Part shown: one piece after another, positions 57,021-64,000 of the stretch | Layout: each line of letters begins with the position of its first letter | How positions within the stretch are numbered: the stretch's first letter is position 1 | Assembly (NCBI GenBank): GCA_023374045.1 | Contig: CM041779.1 | Location: forward strand, 265,618,131 to 265,682,130 | Direction of reading: 5' to 3' | Source of the DNA: Limonium bicolor | Taxonomy: Eukaryota > Streptophyta > Magnoliopsida > Caryophyllales > Plumbaginaceae | DNA length: 64,000 bases | The notes under the pieces: generated by a model | Databases searched by the model: none | The model's input: only the letters and a program-made list of their open reading frames with translations | What the model was told of the DNA's origin: nothing | Position numbers and translations under genes: made by a program

Positions 57021-57344
57021 TTACCCTTTAGCTTACCCACTCTTATCAAACACATTGCATTCATCACATTCATATAGGTTTGTCATAAGACCTAGTTGCA
57101 TTATCCAGGCGCGTCACAAGACCTGGCGACAGAAAAGTTGGCGAGGTGATGGCAATAAATCCTCCTTTTGCAATGTCAACTTATTTTCGGGATCAACGAA
57201 TGGTGGGCGAAGGCAATAAGTCCCCAAGGTTTTTACCAGGAGTTATCCCTGCACACCGGCTTGGGGGGCGATGGCAATAAGTCCACATTGGGTCCAGCCA
57301 GGAGCATTGGCACGGGTTTCGGTCCCCAGAAGCATCCGAGCATC

Positions 57345-57415
57345 ATCAGCATCATCAGCATTATCATCAGCATCATCAGCATTATCATCAGCATCATCAG
57401 CATTATCTTCAACAT
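57345..57415. repeat. CAT/CAG trinucleotide-rich repeat
   Basis: Three copies of a 24-bp unit CATCAGCATCATCAGCATTATCAT, with looser trinucleotide repeats around it. Confidence 0.85.
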
Positions 57416-57451
57416 TTCAGCATTCTTGCATTTGCATACCGCCCAGTTATC

Positions 57452-57985
57452 ACATTTTAGGTTGTCAACGCCTTAGAATCGCTTGACATTATCTCATTTC
57501 CACATTTTAGGTTGTCAACACCTTAGAATCGCTTGACATTATCTCATTTCCACATTTTAGGTTGTCAACGCCTTAGAATCGCTTGACATTATCTCATTTC
57601 CACATTTTAGGTTGTCAACGCCTTAGAATCGCTTGACATTATCTCATTTCCACATTTTAGGTTGTCAACGCCTTAGAATCGCTTGACATTATCTCGTTTC
57701 CACATTTTAGGTTGTCGACACCTTAGAATCGCTTGACATTATCTCATTTTCACATTTTAGGTAGTCAACACCTTAGAATTGCTTGACATTACTTCATTTC
57801 ACTTTACTTGTAGGTAGTCAACGCCTTAGAATAGCTTGACATCATCTCATTCGTCACAGGCAGTCAACACCTTAGAATAGTTTGACATCATATCATCATT
57901 ATAGGTAGTCAACGCCTTAGAATTGCTTGACATTGCTTCATTTTACTTATAGGTAGTCAGCGCCTTAGAATAGCTCGACATAATT
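57452..57985. repeat. 50-bp tandem repeat with internal inverted repeat
   Basis: Eleven units. The first seven are almost identical and 50 bp long, containing TTTAGGTTGTCAACGCC and TTAGAATCGCTTGACATT; the last four are diverged and 46-52 bp. Each unit holds GTCAA...TTGAC, able to form a short stem. The array lies just upstream of the polypurine tract. Confidence 0.9.
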
Positions 57986-58087
57986 TATCAGTTTTCGATA
58001 ACATGTAGGGTCTTGGAAACATTTGAAATTTTGGGGTATCACTCAAGCATCAACTAGCCTTCTCACTCTCATTACAAAGTCTAGTTG

Positions 58088-58100
58088 ACGGGGGGCAATC
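58088..58100 (+). promoter_or_regulatory. E6 polypurine tract
   Basis: ACGGGGGGCAATC immediately precedes TGTTATACCC, the presumed LTR start. Confidence 0.7.
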
Positions 58101-58611
58101 TGTTATACCCAAAATTTTGACCCCCCTGGTTAGGGTCTACGAGGTTCTGGTGTTGTGAGGGGCATTTTAATCAAGTAATGAGGGATTCCGGCTCGATCGG
58201 CGCGTTCCATGGCATGGGGAGCAGCTTCGTCATTTTCAAGGGCGTTTTGGTAATCTTTAAAGGCTCCTAAGATCTCCTATAAGCTTTCTCTCTCCTCCAA
58301 AGGGTGCCCAAATCAGCTTGAAATGCTTTAATATTTTAACCCATGATAGAGGATGACATTCTAAGCATAATGGCGTTGGAATTTTGATTTTTCGAGTTTC
58401 CAATAATTTTCTAGCAATTTCTAACTGGATCTGACAAGAAATTCAATTTAAAAATATTCCAACATTTAAAAAATTCGTTTCCACCTCAGAAAATTCATAA
58501 TATCCATCCTTGACACGTGGTTAAAATTTCACAGCAAAATTCCTTTGGGAAGTCTTTTAATTAAAATACCAAAAAATCTTACTTTTACTAGATTCTCTTT
58601 ATCTTTAAGAA

Positions 58612-58622
58612 AGTATATATAA
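58612..58622 (+). promoter_or_regulatory. Candidate TATA box in E6 LTR
   Basis: GTATATATAAGG lies about 60-70 nt before a CTCTCTCTCTCTC tract. The composition is typical of a plant core promoter. By resemblance only. Confidence 0.5.
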
Positions 58623-59189
58623 GGGGATAGGTTTTTGGATAAAATCAGAACCTCATATGCTCAAGAACCCTAGAGAATCAAAAAAGGCAGCCTCCTCTCT
58701 CTCTCTCACGTTTTCCAACACCCGGCCACCCAAATCATACTGAAAATCCCCCGAAATCACCATCTAAACACGTTTTCCAATCCCCAAAGCACCAATAGTC
58801 ATCAAAACTCCACAAAAACACCACCAAAACGTGAAGAACAGCAAGAACAACCAACAACCAGAAGCTTGGTTCGAAATCCTTTCGGGTTTGCCATCAATGA
58901 AGCACTCGACGAATCCCGGTGTGAAGAACCATCTTGAATTCGAAGGTAAAACAGGTTACCACTCTACTTTTCTAATTCCCCACGACCTTATTAACCCTCT
59001 GTCAAATTTTGGGCTCAAACTAACCTTCGTACGCTTCTGTATTGCTATTTGTTTAAGCTTCTGTCCAATAACTTGTTTACTAAGTTTCGTGTTTAATTCG
59101 AATTCAAATTGAAAACTTTCAATCACTAACGTCTTGTACATCTTTCAGGCTACGCACCCATAAAATTTGAGCCAAAAACACCTTCGGGA

Positions 59190-59470
59190 ACAGCCTCAAC
59201 GCCGCCGTCCGAGGGCTGTCCGCACCCACGGACGTCATGTCCGGGGTCCCGGACTCACTGTCCGTAAGCCCGGACGCCCACGGACGGCGGCGGGATTTTT
59301 TTTAAATTTTAAAAATTTAGGTTTTCTAATAATGTCCGGGCCCACGGACAGCCTGTCCGTGGCCCCGGACTTTGCAATTTTCTGTTTTCTGTTTAATTCG
59401 ACTTTTATTTTCATATAGGTTAACTGGGGTCCGTGGTTTCGGACATTAGGTCCGTGGCTACGGACGGAAA
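59190..59470. repeat. GTCCG/CGGAC inverted-repeat cluster in E6 LTR
   Basis: At least eight short palindromic units of the form GTCCG(T/G)GG...C(C/A)CGGAC, e.g. GTCCGGGCCCACGGACAGCC. It is analogous in style to the chromovirus arrays, but in an unrelated LTR. Confidence 0.75.
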
Positions 59471-59737
59471 CAAAATTTGACCTAATTCTGCCTCCGAAAC
59501 CCTAGTTTAGGTAATCTTAGTTTCCACTTTAATTTTCTGTCAAAAAATGCTAAAAAACACAAAAAAATAGAAGCTCGCGCACTTAGGTTAAAACGACTCG
59601 TAATAAGCCGTAATTAAACTAAGTAGAGGAAAAACGACTTCTAGGGGTAATGAAAGTAATTGAACCCTAATTAAGCCGAATATCAAGCCCCCGAACCCGA
59701 ACTCTCCTTTCCTAATTTGATCTAGGTAAAAATTAGG

Positions 59738-59894
59738 TGGCGACTCATAATAGGTTCCAGTGAGCTAGCTTAGGTTTTAATAATTATTGTTTTATGACAT
59801 AGTTATTAATCTTAGGTTATAAGTGGACCTAAAACCCGACTAGATCCCAATCAATTTAATCAATATAGGATAGGGTTTAAAATCGAGGCTCACA
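59738..59894 (+). other. E6 start of internal region, cut at the junction to E3 RNase H
   Basis: Short noncoding piece after the PBS-like TGGCGACTC. At about 59895 it changes to E3 pol sequence (CAGAGGTATGGGTTGTG). No target-site duplication is seen between 54283 and 59895. Confidence 0.5.
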
Positions 59895-61699
59895 CAGAGG
59901 TATGGGTTGTGTATTGATGCAACACGGGAAGGTCGTGGCATACGCCTCTTGACAGCTGAAGAAGCACGAAGAGAACTACCCTACCCACGATTTAGAACTG
60001 GGTGCCATTGTCTTCGCATTGAACATATGGCGACATCATTTGTAAGGGGTTAAGCGTTACAATCTATTTCGACCACAAGAGTTTAAAATACTTGTTCACT
60101 CAGAAAAGGTTGAACATGAGACAAAGAAGGTGGGTCGAGTTCTTAAACGACTACGACATCAATTTACAGTACAAGGAAGGTAAGGCAAATGTGGTAGCTG
60201 ACGCACTGAGTCACCGAGCACACTCTCTCCATTCGCTAGTCTCTCATACTAGCTTGGTTGAAGAGGTGCGTAGTACTCAGATGTCGGATCAGTATATGAT
60301 GGAGATCAGGCAGAAGCTTATTGATGGCACGTTCGAGGGTCAGAAGTACGACTTCCGACTCCACGATGATTACCTAATTAGGCTTAATGGCCGACTGTGT
60401 ATTCCGAGGAGTAGCGCTGAGCTGAAGGAGCGCATACTGAGTGAATCCCACTGTTCTACGACTTAGATTCAGCCCGGAGCTTCAAAGATGTATAAGGATA
60501 TGAAACGTTATTTTTTGTGGACAGGCATGAAAAAGGATGTGAATGACTATGTATTGAGGTGTCTCACTTGTCAGAAGGTCAAGTTTGAGCACCTACGGCC
60601 TGGTGGTATGGTACAGCCAATGCCAGTTCCTGAGTGGAAGTTCCATGATATTTCCATGGACTTCGTAGTAGGGCTTCCGCCTACAAGGGGAGGTCTGAAT
60701 ATGATTTGGGTTGTTGTTGACCGACTGACCAAGGTGGCTCGATTCATACCGATGAAGGACACCTGGAAAGTGGCTAAGCTTGCAGAGCTCTTCAACAGAG
60801 AGATTATAAGACATCATGGGGTACCTAAAATAATTGTGTCTGACAGGGATACCAGATTCCTATCGAGGTATTGGAAATCCACACGAGAAGCGCTGGGTAC
60901 CGAGCTGAAGCTGAGTACAACGTTCCACCCACAGACTGATGGTCAGAGTGAGCGCACCATCTAGACACTTGAGGATATGTTACGTGCATGTGCACTTGAA
61001 TTTCAGACCAGCTGGATTGATAAGTTACATCTGATTGAGTTTAGCTACAACAACAGTTACCATGCTTCGATCAAGATGTCTCCCTTCCAGGCTTTGTACG
61101 GTAGACCGTGCCACATGCCATTATGCTGGGATGAGTCGAGTGAGACGGTCATTATAGGACCAGAGTATCTGGAGCAAGTACAAGCAGAAGTACGCTAGAT
61201 CCGGGCTAACATGAAAGCAGCTCAGGATAGGCAGAAATCATACGCCGATGTGCGCAGACGCGACCTGGAGTTCGCCGTGGGCGACCAGGTATTTCTTAGA
61301 GTATCCCCCATTAAGGAAGTGTTTCGTTTTGGCCAGAAAGGCAAGTTGAGCCCGAAATATGTGGGGCCTTATGTTGTGATGGAGCGGATAGGCCCGGTAG
61401 CTTACAGGCTGGATTTACCTGTTGAGCTGGGCAAGGTACATGATGTATTTCATGTGTCCCAGTTGAAGAAATACATGTCTCATCCGTCTCATGTACTTCA
61501 GCCTGAAAGGCTAACCTTAGAGCCGACCATGCAATCAGTGGAGACTCCCGTACGGATTCTGGATACTAAGACTCGAGACACTCGCCATAAGTCTGTGAGA
61601 CTGGTGAAGGTCCTCTAGTCTAACCAAGACGTCGAGGAGGCCACTTGGGAGCTGGAAGATAAGATGAAGGTGAAGTACCCGTCATTGTTTACTTCTTAG
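59895..61699 (+). pseudogene. pol: E3 pol remainder: RNase H, integrase, chromodomain-like tail
   Basis: Starts inside RNase H ([17 protein letters not shown]), with [15 protein letters not shown] and [12 protein letters not shown] following. Integrase has [36 protein letters not shown] and GQSERTI. The tail has GPYVVMERIGPVAYRLDLP and EATWELEDKMK, closing at TAG 61697-61699. Internal stops: TGA near 59950, TAG near 60465, TAG 60962-60964 and 61196-61198 (both from CAG), and TAG 61616-61618 (from TGG). It is closest by eye to E2 and E5. It is not functional as read. Confidence 0.9.
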
Positions 61700-61999
61700 T
61701 ATTTATATGTATAGGGTACGGGGCGTACCCCTATTTTAAAGGGGGTAGAGCCGTTTCGGTTATGTGTGTATGACATGTATTTAAATACATCGTCTATGTT
61801 ATATTGTTATATGGTTATGTTACAGACCGTTGTGTCTGAATGATGTTTTGATGTTTGGACTTTGAGTCCGATGCTATGTAAGTATGTTGTTAATGTTATT
61901 ATGGAGGTGTTGTTTTTATAAGTAATCCCCATGTTTTAATATTTAAGATATGTGGGAAGTGTGAACTTTGGGGACAAAGTTCTCTTAAGGGGGGTAAAT
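61700..61999 (+). other. E3 3' untranslated region with PPT-like tract, hairpins and PPT
   Basis: Inverted repeat GGGTACGGGGCGTACCCC (61714-61731), PPT-like TTTAAAGGGGGTAGAG (61735-61750), palindrome GACATGTATTTAAATACATCGTC (61772-61794), CAGAC/GTCTG hairpin (61823-61838), and true PPT CTTAAGGGGGGTAAAT (61984-61999). Confidence 0.75.
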
Positions 62000-62811
62000 T
62001 GAAATACCCCAAACCTTGGTATGTTGTTTAAACATTAAACTATGGTATAATAAGGCTAAAAAGTGCCTTAGAAACATTAGTGAACAATTTAAACCATAGT
62101 AAACACAAATTAATACCTTAAAGTCAATATGGGCAAAAATGTGCTCTAAGCTTGGGATAAGCTTGGTTAAGAGCTAATGAGCTTACCAAGACCTTATTTA
62201 TATACTAATGAACATATTAAACCAATTACCAAAGAAAACCAAGCTTGAAAACAAGTTAAAACACAAAATGTGCTTTAAGGAGTCTTAAAGCACATTTTTG
62301 AAAAATTGTCTTGTAAATGAGTTTTGAGTGGCTGAATGTCCATCATTACTCTTTAATTAATATGTGTACTACTTAGTAACACATTAGGAAGTCTAAATCA
62401 ACGAGAAATCAAAAATTTCACAAATATGTGCCTTGTTTTGTGAATAATAACTAAATTAAGCTAGTTTATAACATAAGACAATATAAGTAATTTAATTGGT
62501 CAACAAAGACTAAAATACCCCTAAGTACTAAGAGGGGGCCGGTTTTTATGGTGGTGAGTCACCACTCTTTCTAGCTTATTAAGTAAAGAAAGAATGACTA
62601 AACAAGTACTATTTGCTTTAACTTACAAATATCTCCTAAAAGCAACTTCAAACTTCATTCTCTTCATTCTCTTGCATTCCCACCGTCTTCTACCTTCCTT
62701 CTCCCTCTCATTTACGGTTTGCTACAGCACCATACACACCACCATCTTCAATCTCTTATATCTCCTAGCTCCATTAACCAAATCAAATTCCAAGACCACC
62801 ATTCTCTTAGT
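62000..62811 (+). repeat. E3 3' LTR, truncated by the CACTA element
   Basis: TGAAATACCCCAAACCTTGG start. It matches the beginning of the E2/E5 LTRs on their minus strand, including AAAACACAAAATGTGCTTTAAG and CCGGTTTTTATGG...GTGAGTCACCA. The CT-rich leader begins near 62650. It is interrupted at 62812. Confidence 0.87.
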
Positions 62812-64000
62812 CACTAGTAGAAAAAATGTTTTTAATGACGGTGTTTAAACCACGGTTAAATGGAAAACCGTGGTTTAAAGTTTATAAACCACGGTTTTAA
62901 TAGCAACCGTCATTTAAGGTGCATACCAGAACGCATATACCACGGTTTGTCCGGAACCGTCGTATATAGGTTAGTTATATACCACGGTTTTCAGGGCAAC
63001 CGTGGTATATAGTACATGCCAGAGTGAATATACCACGGTTCTTAGAGAACCGTCGTATATAGGGTACCTATATACCACGGTTCCGAGGCAACCGTCATTT
63101 ATATTGCACATCTTACTATATTAAACCATGGTTTTTGATCAACCGTGGTATATAGTCTAGGTGGGAATTTTAATTTTCGGTCGAAATTTAACGCGGCACT
63201 TTCTCTCTTATATATCGACGAAGCACTCTTCTTCTTCATTCTCTTCAATGTCACGGTAATTTTGGAACCCACACCGACGAACATGCTCTGCAACTCTTCT
63301 TCATTCTCTTCAACTAGCTCACGGTAATTTTGCAACCCTAAATTGCGAACAAGGAACATGCTCGTCCTCACTCATTCTCTTGTTTTTCGGTAATCTTTGA
63401 AGCTTACACTTGCGAACAAGGAACATGCTCGTCCTCACTCACTCATTCTCACTATAATTTTCGCAACCATAGCCGGCGAACAAGGAACATGCCTGCGCCT
63501 CCATTCTTCATTCTCTTCAACTTCACGGTAATTTTGCAACCCACCGCGAACAAGGAACATACTACGCCTCCATTCTTCACTCATTATTTTGCAACCCTAA
63601 ATCGCAAACAAGGAACACACATGTTCTAGCCTCTTCATTCTCTTCTGTGCTTTGTTTGATATCTGCGAAGCCGCGCTTCTAAATCGCCGGCGATTTTGAA
63701 AAAAATTTCATAGACTATAAACCACGGTTATATGTATAACCGTGGTTTATTCGTTAATTTTATAGATAATATACCACGGTTTTGACCTTTAACCATCGTA
63801 TAAAAGGTCTTTATGCCACGGTTCTCTCCTTAACCGTCGTTTAAAATCACTGAGGACCGCGTCCAAAAACGGTCTTAAACGACGGTTATAGCAAACCGTG
63901 GTATATAGTCTACTTTTAAATGACGGTTATCAACCGGGGTATATAGGCAATTTTCTATATGCGACGGGAGCATAAACCACGGTTCCTAACCGTGGTATAT
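62812..64000 (+). mobile_element. E7: CACTA (En/Spm-type) DNA transposon, terminal region
   Basis: Begins CACTAGTAGAAAAAATG, a CACTA-type terminal inverted repeat, preceded by AGT (62809-62811), the likely 3-bp target duplication. Subterminal repeats follow: many direct and inverted copies of ACCACGGTT/AACCGTGGT (for example near 62850, 62888, 62940, 62982, 63073, 63720, 63770, 63815, 63978). A run of AT-poorer direct repeats lies at about 63180-63660. No transposase is visible; the other end lies right of the window. Confidence 0.85.
63180..63660. repeat. Tandem repeat inside the CACTA end
   Basis: Five to six imperfect units of about 70-100 bp containing CTTCATTCTCTTCAA, CACGGTAATTTTGCAACCC and GCGAACAAGGAACATGCT. 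They are not coding. They separate two blocks of subterminal ACCACGGTT motifs. Confidence 0.8.

Larger units (their letters stand above)
54284..58100 (+). mobile_element. E6: 3' part of a Tat/Ogre-like LTR element, noncoding internal region
   Basis: Foreign sequence inside E3, without a recognised coding domain. It contains three TACTGGGGGCAAT motifs (about 54879, 55973, 56045), the last two followed by inverted repeats (CGATCGATTGCC-type and GGTTCCAACAATTGCC). It also contains tandem repeats at 56120-56265, 56316-57020, 57345-57415 and 57452-57985. It ends in a polypurine tract ACGGGGGGCAATC (58088-58100) directly before an LTR. Open frames here are short or repeat-derived. The layout resembles the repeat-rich 3' untranslated region of Tat/Ogre elements. 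The assignment is tentative. Confidence 0.6.
58101..59737 (+). repeat. E6 LTR (Tat/Ogre-like), followed by a partial primer site
   Basis: Starts TGTTATACCCAAAATTTTGACCCC after a polypurine tract. A possible leader begins near 58660 (CTCTCTCTCTC), downstream of TATATATAAGG at about 58612-58622. A GC-rich set of GTCCG/CGGAC inverted repeats lies at 59190-59470. At 59738 TGGCGACTC resembles the tRNA-Arg-type primer site of Tat/Ogre elements. The LTR end cannot be fixed exactly; it should be shortly before 59738. A PPT before and a PBS-like sequence after imply internal-LTR-internal order. Confidence 0.58.
22354..62811 (+). mobile_element. E3: older AlkB-type chromovirus, host of E4, internally rearranged
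   Basis: Plus-strand element in pieces. The 5' LTR remainder is 22354-22884 and 51631-52416, followed by primer site, gag, the first 49 bp of the AlkB exon (54235-54283), then a break. After the Tat/Ogre-like fragment, pol resumes in RNase H at 59895 and runs to 61699, then PPT and 3' LTR from 62000. AlkB main part, protease and RT are absent. The upstream half of its 5' LTR is missing, because E1 ends at 22353; E1 probably inserted there. The 3' LTR is cut by the CACTA element at 62812. That both halves belong to one element is inferred from orientation and order. Confidence 0.78.

Noticed and set aside
56284..57073. Two long minus-strand frames with repeating SLKMVLGLMASLKDGSRSYD-like protein
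   Set aside because: They arise from the three-monomer tandem repeat. There is no start context, domain or codon bias to support a protein.
57452..57985. CRISPR-like regular 50-bp repeats
   Set aside because: Units are contiguous without unique spacers, and the context is a plant LTR element.
58831..59418. Frames of 93 and 83 codons in the E6 LTR
   Set aside because: They are short, overlap the GTCCG palindromes, and have no recognisable protein family.
63099..63371. 90-codon minus-strand frame in the CACTA end
   Set aside because: It overlaps subterminal repeats and tandem units, with no similarity to a transposase.

Overview
The window is plant nuclear DNA, probably from a large-genome flowering plant; the species cannot be fixed from sequence. 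I see no ordinary host gene. Nearly every base belongs to nested transposable elements, mostly Ty3/gypsy chromoviruses of the Tekay/Del type. The evidence is gag with a CCHC zinc knuckle, a DSGA protease, an FIDD reverse transcriptase, RNase H, a DDE integrase, a C-terminal chromodomain-like tail, primer sites matching initiator tRNA-Met, and 3.8-4.9 kb LTRs bounded by TG...CA.

Layout, using my own names. E1 (+) enters from the left, with pol at 1-2858, and its 3' LTR is 3441-3450 plus 17499-22353. E2 (-), 3451-17493, is inserted in that LTR with TSD TACCC. E3 (+) is the host of the right half: 5' LTR pieces at 22354-22884 and 51631-52416, gag at 52636-54100, RNase H-integrase-chromodomain at 59895-61699, and a 3' LTR from 62000. 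E4 (-), 22885-51625, lies in the 5' LTR of E3 with TSD CTTAA. E5 (-), 28804-43173, lies in the RNase H region of E4 with TSD ATAGT. Positions 54284-59894 are a fragment of a different, Tat/Ogre-like LTR element with tandem repeats. From 62812 a CACTA DNA transposon begins and runs off the right edge.

The most interesting content is a third coding module in these chromoviruses. Between gag and protease, E2, E4 and E5 carry an AlkB-type 2-oxoglutarate/Fe(II) dioxygenase resembling plant ALKBH1. Its HxD, distal His and RxNxTxR motifs are present in all three copies, and E3 keeps the first about 50 bp of the same exon. gag is split by two short introns at identical places in all four copies. A third donor lies just before the gag stop and can join in phase either to an acceptor before AlkB or to one before protease. 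The AlkB exon thus sits inside the gag-pol intron, so splice choice could set the ratio of Gag, Gag-AlkB and Gag-Pol. This is inferred from splice signals and reading phase, not from RNA data.

Most ORFs are interrupted. Some breaks look like real decay: many in-frame stops are CAG to TAG, as expected from deamination at methylated CHG sites. Many others are 1-3 nt deletions, and the two E2 LTRs differ almost only by such deletions. This suggests uncorrected long-read errors in part of the assembly, so E2 may be more intact than it looks.
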